The position numbers and the translations under genes are program-made. From the NCBI RefSeq assembly GCF_002741105.1, contig NZ_NIQU01000001.1, positions 930,001 to 994,000 of the forward strand: a stretch of DNA of 64,000 nt. Direction: 5' to 3'. The notes under the pieces are model-generated. The model saw only the letters and a list, made by a program, of their open reading frames with translations, was not told where the DNA came from and made no database searches. Positions 1 through 9,591 of this stretch are shown piece after piece. Every line of letters begins with the position of its first letter. Within the stretch, counting starts at the first letter, position 1. Source of the stretch: Pseudomonas sediminis (lineage in GTDB: Bacteria; Pseudomonadota; Gammaproteobacteria; Pseudomonadales; Pseudomonadaceae).

Positions 1-900
1 CCGCGCCTAGCCGTGGTGATGGAAACCGAGCTGTGGCCGAACCACATCCACCAATGCGCCAAGCGCGGCATCCCGGTGGCGCTGGCCAACGCACGCCTGT
101 CAGAGCGCTCGGCGCGCGGCTATGCACGCTTCGCCAAGCTCACCGCGCCGATGCTCGCCGAGCTGTCGCTGATCGCCGTGCAGACTCAGGCCGAGGCGCA
201 GCGTTTTCTGACCTTGGGCGCACGCCCCGAGTGCGTGGAAGTGACCGGCTCTATCAAGTTCGACCTGAAGATCGACGCCGAGCTGCTGCAACGCGCCGTC
301 GAGCTGCGCCGTCAGTGGCAGGCCGAACAGCGCCCGGTGTGGATCGCCGCCAGCACCCACGCAGGGGAAGACGAGATCATCCTCACCGCCCATCGCCAGT
401 TGCTGGCGACAAGGCCGGACTCGCTGCTGATCCTGGTGCCACGCCACCCCGAACGCTTCAACTCGGTCCATGAGCTGTGCATCAGCCAAGGGCTGACCAC
501 ACGCCGCCGCTCCATGGGTGAGGCCGTGCAAGCCAGCGACCAGGTGCTGCTGGGCGACACCATGGGTGAGTTGCTGTTTCTCTATGCGCTGGCGGATATT
601 GCCTTCGTCGGCGGCAGCCTGGTGGCCAATGGCGGGCATAACCTGCTGGAACCGGCAGCTCTGGGCAAACCGGTATTGAGCGGCCCGCACCTGTTCAACT
701 TCCTGGAAATCGCCGCGCAGTTGCGTGACGCCGGCGCCCTGAGCGAGGTGGAAAACGCCGCGCAGTTGGCGGACAGGGTTGCAACATTGCTCAACGAGCC
801 GAGCGAGATGCAAAGCATGAGTCAGGCCGGCCTTAGTGTGCTCAAGGCCAACCAGGGTGCGCTGGAGCGCTTGCTGAAGAGTTTGCAGCGTCTTCTCTAG
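1..900 (+). CDS. waaA: 3-deoxy-D-manno-octulosonic acid transferase (partial, 5' end missing)
   Basis: This is the C-terminal part of the inner-membrane-associated GT30 glycosyltransferase that adds Kdo from CMP-Kdo to lipid IVA, the first step of LPS core assembly. The reading frame is open from base 1 and the start lies outside the window; about 299 codons of a protein usually near 425 residues are present. The conserved ETELWPN motif is near the left edge. A central IAASTHAGEDE segment and a late GGSLVANGGHNLLEPAALGKP segment mark the nucleotide-sugar-binding C-terminal Rossmann domain. The stop codon forms the first bases of a REP-like inverted repeat, which may protect or end the transcript. 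The assignment rests on family motifs and is firm. Confidence 0.95.
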   Translation, partial: PRLAVVMETELWPNHIHQCAKRGIPVALANARLSERSARGYARFAKLTAPMLAELSLIAVQTQAEAQRFLTLGARPECVEVTGSIKFDLKIDAELLQRAVELRRQWQAEQRPVWIAASTHAGEDEIILTAHRQLLATRPDSLLILVPRHPERFNSVHELCISQGLTTRRRSMGEAVQASDQVLLGDTMGELLFLYALADIAFVGGSLVANGGHNLLEPAALGKPVLSGPHLFNFLEIAAQLRDAGALSEVENAAQLADRVATLLNEPSEMQSMSQAGLSVLKANQGALERLLKSLQRLL

Positions 901-961
901 CCCAGATGCAATCCGGGGCAAGCATCACGCCGACAACATTCCCCGGATTACATCCGGGCTA
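898..961. repeat. REPIN-like inverted repeat after waaA
   Basis: Two 21-base arms at 898-918 and 941-961 face each other and differ at only two positions once one is reverse-complemented. Each arm contains a CCGG-rich core and they are separated by 22 bases. This is the layout of paired REP sequences in Pseudomonas. It starts on the waaA stop codon and has no T tract, so it is more likely an interspersed repeat or mRNA-stabilising hairpin than a classical terminator. Confidence 0.6.
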
Positions 962-989
962 CGACTGATTTTGCTCGGTTCAAACACGG

Positions 990-1032
990 GTAGCGCACCA
1001 CCAGCCAGATCGGTGCGCGCAGCGCACGCTAC
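990..1032. repeat. Short inverted repeat between waaA and tolC
   Basis: GTAGCG at 990-995 pairs with CGCTAC at 1027-1032, enclosing an inner GTGCG/CGCAC stem. The GGTGCGC...GCGCAC core resembles a short palindromic element that recurs at 53417-53433 in this window. I infer a small interspersed repeat. Confidence 0.35.
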
Positions 1033-1052
1033 GTGACACATCGCCAAAATGA

Positions 1053-1085
1053 AAAAGCCCGACTTGCGTCGGGCTTTTGCTTTGC
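1053..1085 (-). terminator. Rho-independent terminator of the tolC-type gene
   Basis: An 11-base-pair stem (1053-1063 with 1068-1078) closes a TTGC loop. Read on the minus strand it ends in a run of T. It lies just beyond the stop codon of the outer-membrane channel gene at 1096, and A/T runs on both sides could let it stop transcription from either direction. Confidence 0.85.
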
Positions 1086-1095
1086 TGCGAACGCC

Positions 1096-2538
1096 TCAGA
1101 AATCCTGATTGTTCTTCAGGCGTTCCTCGGCGGCAGAAGCCAGATCCGGTGGCAGAAAGTCCTTGTCCGGGTTGTAGTCCGGCTTGAGGAAGCTACCCAG
1201 TGCCTCCAAGTCGGCCGGGCTGAGGGTGCCGGCAGCCTGCTTCAGGCGCAGGTTGTTGAGGATGTAGTCATAACGGGCATCGTTGTAGTTGCGCACGGCG
1301 CTGTACAGCTGACGCTGGGCGTCGAGCACGTCGACAATATTGCGAGTACCGACCTGATAGCCGATCTCGGTGGCTTCCAGTGCGCTCTGGTTGGAGATGA
1401 TCGACTGGCGACGCGCCTGTACGGTTTCCACGTCGGTGTTCACCGCGCGAAACAGGTTACGGGTGTTCTGCACCACCTGGCGGCGCAGACTTTCGCGCAG
1501 TTGCTCGGTCTGGCCGAGACGCTGATAAGCCTCACGTACCTGCGAGCTGGTCAGGCCGCCGCTGTACAGCGGGATATTCAATTGCAGACCGATGGAACGC
1601 TGCGAAACATCGCCGCTATAACGCGGCGCACCAAATGCCCCGGAATTGGTGAAACCCAGGCTGTCGTTGTCGCCCTTCTGGTAGCTGGCCACCGCATCCA
1701 GGGTCGGCGCGTGGCCGGCCTTGCGTTGACGCAGATTTTCTTCGGCAGCGTTTACCGCGTACAGGCTGGCTTGCAGATTGAGGTTCTGTGCGGCGGCGGT
1801 ATCGACCCAGGACTTCGCGTCATTAGGCGTCGGCGCCAGCACCGGCAGGGTGTGGACGATCCCTTCGACAGCCACGTAGTCGCGGTTGGTCAAGGTCACC
1901 AGCGCTTCGAAGGCGTCATCCACAGCGCGCTCGGCGAGCAGGCGGTTGGCACGGGCCGTATCGAAGCCGGCCTGAGCTTCGAGTACGTCAGTCTTGTCCG
2001 ACAGGCCGACATCGAAACGTTCGTTGGCCTGATCCAGTTGGCGCTTGAAGGCCGCCTCTTCGGCACGGGTCGAGGCCAGGTTGTCCTGGGCACGCAGCAC
2101 GGCGAAATAGGTTTCAGCACTTTGCAGGATCAGGTTCTGCTCGGTGGCGGACAACTCCAGTGCGGCCTGCTCGCTGGTGGCCTCGGCCGCCTGCAGCTGG
2201 AACCAGCGGTCAGCGCGAAACAGCGGCTGACTGAGGTTGGCCTGGTACACCAGGCCACTGCGCGAGATCGTCGCACTCGGCGAATCGATTTCAGTGCGCG
2301 TGTCGCCGTAGTTGGCACCAGCCGACAGGTTGGGCAGCAAGCCAGCGCGCGCCTGCGGCACGACTTCTCGGCGAGCCTGATAATCGGCGCGCGCGGCGGC
2401 GATATCGGCATTGTTCTGCGCCGCTTCCTGATACACGGTGACCAGGTCGGTCTTGCTCGACAGCGGGGCCTCTGCGGCCTGAACCAGGCCCACCGAAGCG
2501 GCGGCCACGGCGATTGCCAGGGAAAGTCTGCGCAACAT
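1096..2538 (-). CDS. tolC: TolC family outer-membrane efflux channel
   Basis: The 480-residue protein is a TolC-type outer-membrane factor forming the trimeric exit duct for tripartite efflux pumps or type I secretion. It begins with a signal peptide (MLRRLSLAIAVAAASVGLVQA) followed by the typical DLVTVYQEAAQNNADIAAAR start of the first outer-membrane-efflux repeat. The second repeat begins near NLNLQASLYAVNAAEENLRQR. The PLYSGGLTSSQVREA and VQARRQSIISNQSALEATE segments are standard for the family. The start is supported by an AAGGAT ribosome site on the minus strand just upstream. No pump genes are adjacent, so its partners are encoded elsewhere. It corresponds by position to the PA4974-type gene next to thiC. 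Confidence 0.93.
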   Translation of the reverse strand: MLRRLSLAIAVAAASVGLVQAAEAPLSSKTDLVTVYQEAAQNNADIAAARADYQARREVVPQARAGLLPNLSAGANYGDTRTEIDSPSATISRSGLVYQANLSQPLFRADRWFQLQAAEATSEQAALELSATEQNLILQSAETYFAVLRAQDNLASTRAEEAAFKRQLDQANERFDVGLSDKTDVLEAQAGFDTARANRLLAERAVDDAFEALVTLTNRDYVAVEGIVHTLPVLAPTPNDAKSWVDTAAAQNLNLQASLYAVNAAEENLRQRKAGHAPTLDAVASYQKGDNDSLGFTNSGAFGAPRYSGDVSQRSIGLQLNIPLYSGGLTSSQVREAYQRLGQTEQLRESLRRQVVQNTRNLFRAVNTDVETVQARRQSIISNQSALEATEIGYQVGTRNIVDVLDAQRQLYSAVRNYNDARYDYILNNLRLKQAAGTLSPADLEALGSFLKPDYNPDKDFLPPDLASAAEERLKNNQDF

Positions 2539-2764
2539 GATGGTTGTCGATCCTTGAATAGGCGGTAATCGGCAAGGCTACGGGGCGCCGCAGGCGGGGG
2601 TCAAGCACGCCATGGGCAGCATCAGTCTAGCTGGCGGCAAGCTATGTTGCTCGTCGGGAACAATCCATCATTCACCGCACCAACAGTCGTTTTCCGACGC
2701 ACGGGTCGATATTTATTGACCGCCGAGTTGGTTTTCTCCCACCAGCTTGTTTAGACTGCCCGAG
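2539..2764. other. Divergent intergenic region between tolC and thiC
   Basis: This 226-base spacer holds the divergent promoters of the tolC-type gene and thiC. It has A/T-rich patches around 2640-2760. No open frame on either strand looks like a gene. The thiC promoter proposed at 2728-2756 is listed separately. Confidence 0.5.
2728..2756 (+). promoter_or_regulatory. Candidate sigma-70 promoter of thiC
   Basis: A TTGGTT hexamer at 2728-2733 and TTAGAC at 2751-2756 are separated by 17 bases. The predicted transcription start near 2763 falls at the first bases of the TPP riboswitch, as expected for a leader-controlled gene. The hexamers are imperfect and the call is inferred from spacing and position. 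Confidence 0.45.
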
Positions 2765-2858
2765 TTCTTGTCGGGGTGCCCCAAATGCGGGGCTGAGATT
2801 GGCAGCTGCCGGATCCCGTTGAACCTGATCAGGTTAAGGCCTGCGTAGGGAACAAGAT
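2765..2858 (+). promoter_or_regulatory. TPP riboswitch (THI element) upstream of thiC
   Basis: The segment carries the strongly conserved GGGGTGCC...GGGGCTGAGA element and the later CCTGATCAGGTTAA...GCGTAGGGAA element. TCTTGT at 2766-2771 can pair with ACAAGA at 2852-2857 as the closing P1 helix. Such aptamers bind thiamine pyrophosphate and reduce expression of thiamine genes. It sits 107 bases ahead of the thiC start, which fits its role. Confidence 0.95.
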
Positions 2859-2861
2859 GTC

Positions 2862-4849
<1,988 letters not shown>

Positions 4850-4901
4850 CAGGCCGTCATGGAAGCTTGATCTGACAGCGCTATGCTCGCTAGTGTGACA
4901 G

Positions 4902-4928
4902 GTAACGGGTCGTAGTTTGGCCCGTTAC
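4902..4928. other. Hairpin between thiC and nudF
   Basis: GTAACGGG at 4902-4909 pairs with CCCGTTAC at 4921-4928 around an 11-base loop. No T tract follows, so terminator activity is uncertain. The start of this sequence (GGTAACGGGTCGT) also occurs at 51835, in front of the small YjfB-like gene. Confidence 0.35.
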
Positions 4929-4947
4929 GACTATCTGGGGAGCTTCC

Positions 4948-5547
4948 ATGGGCAAAGACGACATCGACATCATCGAGCGCGAGAACTGCTTTCGCGGTTT
5001 CTATCGCCTCGACCGGATCAAGCTGCGCCATCGCCAGTTCGCCGGCAACATGGGTCCGCAACTGACCCGCGAGCTGTTCGTGCGTCACGATGCCGTTTGC
5101 GTGCTGCCATACGATCCGCAGCGCGATGAAGTGGTGCTGATCGAGCAGTTTCGCGTCGGCGCCATGGACAAGAGCAACAACCCCTGGCTGCTGGAACTGG
5201 TCGCCGGTCTGATCGACAAGGACGAAGAGCCCGAGGAGGTCGCGCGTCGCGAGGCCATCGAGGAAGCCGACCTGCCCCTGACTTCGTTGTGGCCGATCAC
5301 CCAGTATTACCCCTCGCCCGGCGGCTCGGACGAGCGCGTGCATCTGTTCGTCGGTCGCTGTAGCAGTGAAGGTGCCGGCGGTGTGCATGGCCTGCCCGAG
5401 GAAGGCGAGGACATCCGTGTCCAGGTAATGCCGCTGGAAGATGCGCTGGCCGCCGTGCGCGACGGCCGTATCGACAATGCTGCCAGCATCATCGCCCTGC
5501 AATGGCTGGCGCTGAATCGTGATGAAGTGCGGGGGATGTGGTCGTGA
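4948..5547 (+). CDS. nudF: ADP-ribose pyrophosphatase (Nudix hydrolase)
   Basis: The 199-residue protein belongs to the NudF/ADP-ribose pyrophosphatase group, which hydrolyses ADP-ribose to AMP and ribose 5-phosphate. The Nudix box is clear (G-X5-E-X7-RE-A-I-EE) and binds the catalytic metal ions. The Gly near its end is replaced by Asp (EEADL instead of EEXGU). The N-terminal region (RLDRIKLRHRQFAGNMGPQ) is typical for dimeric NudF. A GGGGAGCTTCC ribosome site precedes the ATG. The 3' end overlaps the next gene by ten bases, so the two are probably translated from one message, followed by cpdA as in P. aeruginosa. Confidence 0.93.
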   Translation: MGKDDIDIIERENCFRGFYRLDRIKLRHRQFAGNMGPQLTRELFVRHDAVCVLPYDPQRDEVVLIEQFRVGAMDKSNNPWLLELVAGLIDKDEEPEEVARREAIEEADLPLTSLWPITQYYPSPGGSDERVHLFVGRCSSEGAGGVHGLPEEGEDIRVQVMPLEDALAAVRDGRIDNAASIIALQWLALNRDEVRGMWS

Positions 5548-5990
5548 ATCTGCTGCGCGAGCGCTATCGGGTCGATCTGGTCGAGCTGCAAGCGGCTTGC
5601 GAGGCCAACTACGCGCGCCTGATGCGTCTGCTGCCAGACATGCGCGAGCACACGCAAAGCCGTCGCGTAGCCCTGAGTCAGGGCGAGCACCTGCTCGGCA
5701 TCCTGGCGCTGGAAGTACTGGAAAGCTGCCCCTATACCACCACCCTGCGCGTACGCCAGGAACACAGCCTGCCCTGGCTGCCGGTGCCACAGTTGGAGGT
5801 GCGGGTTTATCACGATGCGCGCATGGCCGAAGTGGTCAGCGCCGAGAACGCGCGGCGTCTGCACATACGCTACCCCTACCCCAACGCGGCGATGCATCAA
5901 CCGGATGAAAAGAGTCAGCTCAACTTGTTCCTTGGCGAGTGGCTGAGCCATTGCCTGGCATGCGGGCACGAGCCACAGCCGGTGATGTAG
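5538..5990 (+). CDS. DUF1249 family protein (YqiB-like)
   Basis: This 150-residue soluble protein belongs to the DUF1249 family, widespread in gammaproteobacteria and of unknown function. Its order between nudF and cpdA is conserved in Pseudomonas and resembles the nudF-yqiB-cpdA-yqiA-parE order of E. coli. Recognisable segments are YARLMRLLPD near the N-terminus and VRVYHDARMAEVVS in the centre. It starts with GTG inside the nudF gene, which suggests coupled translation. No signal peptide or membrane segment is seen. Confidence 0.85.
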   Translation: MVVNLLRERYRVDLVELQAACEANYARLMRLLPDMREHTQSRRVALSQGEHLLGILALEVLESCPYTTTLRVRQEHSLPWLPVPQLEVRVYHDARMAEVVSAENARRLHIRYPYPNAAMHQPDEKSQLNLFLGEWLSHCLACGHEPQPVM

Positions 5991-6083
5991 TTCCAGCAAT
6001 CAAGCTTTGCACTGCCCGGCCGATATTACGGGGCTGTTCTGCTTGCATGGTTTTCGTTGCCAAGGGTTAGCGCAAGCCACGTC

Positions 6084-6105
6084 AAAAACGCTCTCGGCGT
6101 TTTTT
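6084..6105 (+). terminator. Rho-independent terminator after the DUF1249 gene
   Basis: AAAAACGC at 6084-6091 pairs with GCGTTTTT at 6097-6104 around a five-base TCTCG loop, ending in a run of six T. It lies between the DUF1249 gene and cpdA, so cpdA probably has its own promoter or relies on readthrough. Confidence 0.75.
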
Positions 6106-6188
6106 CTGTGATCTGCGTCCGCTTCCCGGGTTTTCCCTTTGCCGCAGCAACCACCATAATTCACTCGATAATGCCTTAGGAGATGGTC

Positions 6189-7004
6189 TTGCCGAGCCTG
6201 CCCGCCCCATCCACTGAATCCTCGGTCCTGCTGGTGCAGTTGTCCGACAGCCATCTGTTCGCCGAAGCGGACGGCAAGCTGCTGGGCATGGATACCTGCG
6301 ACAGCCTGCAACGGGTGATCGAGCGGGTGCAGCAGGAGCAGCCGCAGATAGACCTGATCCTCGCCACGGGCGATCTTTCTCAGGACGGCAGCGTCGCGTC
6401 GTATCAGCGCTTTCGCCAACTCACCTCGGCCATTGCCGCCCCGGCTCGCTGGCTGGCGGGCAACCACGATGAAACTCCACCGATGCAGGCCGCCTGCAAA
6501 GACAGTGAGTTGCTGGAACCGGTGATCGACCTCGGCGCCTGGCGCATTACCCTGCTCGACTCCTCGATACCGGGCGCCGTGCCCGGTTTTCTTGCCGACA
6601 GCCAACTCGAACTGCTCGAACGCGCCCTCAGCGAAGCACCGCAGCGCCATCACCTGATCTGCCTGCATCACCACCCGGTATCCATCGGCTGCAAGTGGAT
6701 GGAGCCCATAGGCTTGCGTAACGCCGATGCGTTGTTCGCCATCCTTGACCGTTACCCGCAGGCGCGGGCCGTGCTCTGGGGGCATATCCACCAGGAGTTC
6801 GACCAGATACGCGATAACCTGCGCCTGCTCGCCTCGCCCTCGACCTGCGTACAGTTCGCGCCGGGCAGCGAGGAGTTTCAGGTGGGCAGCGATGCCCCCG
6901 GCTATCGCTGGCTGTGCCTGCATGCCGACGGCAGGCTGGACACCGGCGTATCGCGCGTCACCGGCATTGATTTCGAAGTCGACTACAGCGTCAAGGGCTA
7001 CTGA
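6189..7004 (+). CDS. cpdA: 3',5'-cyclic-AMP phosphodiesterase
   Basis: CpdA is a class III phosphodiesterase of the calcineurin-like metallophosphoesterase fold that degrades cAMP and so limits Vfr/CRP-dependent expression. All metal-binding blocks are present: LSDSH near the N-terminus, GDLSQDG, GNHDE, the HHHP block and the terminal GHIH. TAGGAG at 6177-6182 leaves a six-base spacing to a TTG at 6189, which I prefer; the ATG at 6183 directly abuts that ribosome site and would give 273 residues instead of 271. The neighbours (nudF and the DUF1249 gene upstream, yqiA and parE downstream) match the conserved cpdA context. Confidence 0.93.
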   Translation: MPSLPAPSTESSVLLVQLSDSHLFAEADGKLLGMDTCDSLQRVIERVQQEQPQIDLILATGDLSQDGSVASYQRFRQLTSAIAAPARWLAGNHDETPPMQAACKDSELLEPVIDLGAWRITLLDSSIPGAVPGFLADSQLELLERALSEAPQRHHLICLHHHPVSIGCKWMEPIGLRNADALFAILDRYPQARAVLWGHIHQEFDQIRDNLRLLASPSTCVQFAPGSEEFQVGSDAPGYRWLCLHADGRLDTGVSRVTGIDFEVDYSVKGY

Positions 7005-7065
7005 CATACCCCCAATCAGCTTGAAGCTTGCAGCTTGAGGCCCCGGACGAGTAGCCTCCCGCTCC

Positions 7066-7677
7066 ATGACCGCATCCATCCTCTATATACACGGCCTGAA
7101 CAGCTCGCCTGCCTCGCACAAGGCCAGCCAGTTGAGCCGCGCCATGGTCCATCTTGGCCTGGAAAATCAGTTGCGCGTACCGGCCCTGCACCATCATCCA
7201 CGCCAGGCCATGGCGCAGTTGCAGGCGCTGATCAGCGAACTCGGCGCGCCGCTGCTGGTAGGCAGCTCCCTTGGCGGCTATTACGCCACTTACCTGGCTG
7301 AGCAACACGGCCTCAAGGCCCTGCTGATCAACCCGGCCGTACGACCGCACCTGCGTTTCGACGGTTATCTGGGCCCGCAAAAGAACTACTACAGCGACGA
7401 GACCTGGGACCTGACCGAGGATCACGTCCACGCCCTGGCCGAACTCGAAGTCCCGGCACCGCATGACCCTGCGCGCTATCAGGTCTGGCTGCAGACCGGC
7501 GACGAGACCCTCGACTACCGCGACGCCGAGCGTTACTACCGCGCCTGCGCCCTGCGCATCCAGGCCGGTGGCGACCACGGTTTCCAGGGTTTTGCCGAAC
7601 GCCTGCCGACCCTCTTCGCTTTTGCCGGTATTAACGCCACACTCTGGCGTGATACCGACTTTTCCGTATTCAATTGA
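7066..7677 (+). CDS. yqiA: YqiA/YcfP family alpha/beta-fold hydrolase (esterase)
   Basis: The 203-residue protein is a small cytoplasmic alpha/beta hydrolase of the YqiA family; the E. coli member is an esterase active on short and medium acyl esters. The N-terminal YIHGLNSSPASHK loop supplies the oxyanion region. The nucleophile elbow is G-S-S-L-G-G. A late GDHGFQGF segment provides the probable catalytic His, and an Asp in the TGDETLDYRDA stretch probably completes the triad. It lies 15 bases ahead of parE, an arrangement shared with E. coli and P. aeruginosa. Confidence 0.9.
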   Translation: MTASILYIHGLNSSPASHKASQLSRAMVHLGLENQLRVPALHHHPRQAMAQLQALISELGAPLLVGSSLGGYYATYLAEQHGLKALLINPAVRPHLRFDGYLGPQKNYYSDETWDLTEDHVHALAELEVPAPHDPARYQVWLQTGDETLDYRDAERYYRACALRIQAGGDHGFQGFAERLPTLFAFAGINATLWRDTDFSVFN

Positions 7678-7692
7678 CGAACAAGAGACCCT

Positions 7693-9591
7693 ATGGCCCA
7701 GCAGAACGCCTATAACGCAGACGCCATCGAAGTCCTTTCCGGCCTCGACCCGGTGCGCAAGCGCCCGGGCATGTACACCGACACCACGCGCCCCAACCAC
7801 CTGGCTCAGGAAGTCATCGACAACAGTGTCGACGAAGCCCTGGCCGGGCATGCCAAGACCATCCAGGTGATCCTCCACGAGGACAACTCGCTGGAAGTGC
7901 TCGACGACGGCCGCGGTATGCCGGTGGATATCCACCCGGAAGAGGGCGTGCCCGGGGTCGAGTTGATCCTCACCAAGCTGCACGCCGGCGGCAAGTTCAG
8001 CAACAAGAACTACCAGTTCTCTGGCGGCCTGCACGGCGTCGGTATCAGCGTGGTCAACGCCCTGTCGACGCGCGTGGTGGTCACCGTCAAGCGTGATGGC
8101 AACGAGTACCAGATGAGCTTCGCCGATGGCTTCAAGGCCAGCGACCTGGAAGTCATCGGCACGGTCGGCAAGCGCAACACCGGCACCAGCGTGCATTTCT
8201 GGCCGGACGCCAAGTATTTCGACTCCTTCAAGTTCTCGGTCAGCCGCCTCAAGCATGTGCTCAAGGCCAAGGCCGTGCTGTGCCCGGGCCTGTCGGTGAC
8301 CTTCGAGGACAAGGCCGCCGGCGAGAAAGTCGAGTGGCATTACGAAGATGGCTTGCGCTCCTACCTGGTCGACGCCGTCAGCGAATTCGAACGCCTGCCC
8401 GTCGAGCCCTTCTGCGGCGCCCTGGCTGGCAACAAGGAGGCGGTGGACTGGGCCCTGCTGTGGCTGCCGGAGGGCGGCGACGCGGTGCAGGAAAGCTACG
8501 TCAACCTGATTCCCACTGCGCAGGGCGGCACCCACGTCAACGGCCTGCGTCAGGGCCTGCTGGATGCCATGCGCGAGTTCTGCGAGTTCCGCAACCTGCT
8601 GCCGCGCGGCGTCAAGCTGGCACCGGAAGACGTCTGGGAGCGCATCGCCTTCGTCCTCTCGATGAAGATGCAGGACGCGCAGTTCTCTGGCCAGACCAAG
8701 GAACGCCTGTCCTCGCGCGAGGCCGCCGCGTTCGTCTCCGGCGTGGTCAAGGATGCTTTCAGCCTGTGGCTCAACGCCAACCCGGAAACCGGCCTGGCAC
8801 TGGCCGAACTGGCCATCAGCAACGCCGGCCGCCGCCTCAAGGCGGGCAAGAAGGTCGAACGCAAGAAGATCACCCAGGGCCCGGCGCTGCCTGGCAAGCT
8901 GGCCGACTGCGCGGGGCAGAACCCGCTGCGCTGCGAGCTGTTCCTGGTCGAGGGTGACTCCGCCGGCGGCAGCGCCAAGCAGGCGCGCGACAAGGAATTC
9001 CAGGCCATCATGCCGCTGCGCGGCAAGATCCTGAACACCTGGGAAGTGGACGGCAGCGAAGTGCTGGCCAGCCAGGAAGTGCACGATATCGCCGTCGCCA
9101 TCGGCATCGATCCGGGTTCAAGCGACCTGAGCCAGCTGCGCTACGGCAAGATCTGCATCCTCGCTGACGCCGACTCCGATGGCCTGCACATCGCCACCCT
9201 GCTCTGCGCCCTGTTCGTCCGTCACTTCCGCCCGCTGGTGGATGCCGGGCATGTCTACGTGGCCATGCCGCCGCTGTACCGCATCGACCTGGGCAAGGAG
9301 ATCTTCTACGCCCTGGACGACGCCGAGCGTGACGGCATCCTCGATCGCCTGGTGGCCGAGAAACGCCGCGGCAAACCGCAGGTCACCCGCTTCAAAGGCC
9401 TCGGCGAGATGAACCCGCCGCAACTGCGCGAAACCACCATGGACCCGAACACCCGGCGCCTGGTGCAACTGACCCTGGATGATTTCGAAAGCACCCGCGA
9501 AGTGATGGACATGCTGCTGGCGAAGAAGCGCGCTGGTGATCGCAAGAGCTGGCTGGAAAGCAAGGGCAACCTGGCCGAGGTACTGGCCTGA
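7693..9591 (+). CDS. parE: DNA topoisomerase IV subunit B
   Basis: ParE is the ATPase subunit of topoisomerase IV, which unlinks daughter chromosomes. The 632-residue protein has the GHKL ATP-binding domain (PGMYTDTTRPNHLAQEVIDNSVDE, DDGRGMPVD and GLHGVGISVVNALS), the transducer domain, and the TOPRIM domain with EGDSAGG and the DADSDG metal-binding motif. AAGAGACC lies just before ATG. It abuts the following gene, with overlapping stop and start, and parC follows after two small genes, so the two subunits may be produced from one transcript. Confidence 0.98.
   Translation: MAQQNAYNADAIEVLSGLDPVRKRPGMYTDTTRPNHLAQEVIDNSVDEALAGHAKTIQVILHEDNSLEVLDDGRGMPVDIHPEEGVPGVELILTKLHAGGKFSNKNYQFSGGLHGVGISVVNALSTRVVVTVKRDGNEYQMSFADGFKASDLEVIGTVGKRNTGTSVHFWPDAKYFDSFKFSVSRLKHVLKAKAVLCPGLSVTFEDKAAGEKVEWHYEDGLRSYLVDAVSEFERLPVEPFCGALAGNKEAVDWALLWLPEGGDAVQESYVNLIPTAQGGTHVNGLRQGLLDAMREFCEFRNLLPRGVKLAPEDVWERIAFVLSMKMQDAQFSGQTKERLSSREAAAFVSGVVKDAFSLWLNANPETGLALAELAISNAGRRLKAGKKVERKKITQGPALPGKLADCAGQNPLRCELFLVEGDSAGGSAKQARDKEFQAIMPLRGKILNTWEVDGSEVLASQEVHDIAVAIGIDPGSSDLSQLRYGKICILADADSDGLHIATLLCALFVRHFRPLVDAGHVYVAMPPLYRIDLGKEIFYALDDAERDGILDRLVAEKRRGKPQVTRFKGLGEMNPPQLRETTMDPNTRRLVQLTLDDFESTREVMDMLLAKKRAGDRKSWLESKGNLAEVLA

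Noticed and set aside
1033..2568. 511-codon open frame on the plus strand opposite the tolC-type gene
   Set aside because: It is exactly antisense to a clear TolC-family gene and its protein has no family-like features; long antisense frames are common in G+C-rich DNA.
4901..4928. GGTAACGGGTCGT shared between the nudF leader and the region at 51835 considered as a regulatory box
   Set aside because: Only two copies were noticed and only the first forms a hairpin, so chance or a degenerate repeat is more likely.
6991..9084. 697-codon minus-strand frame opposite yqiA and parE
   Set aside because: It spans two well-supported genes on the other strand and lacks any recognisable domain.
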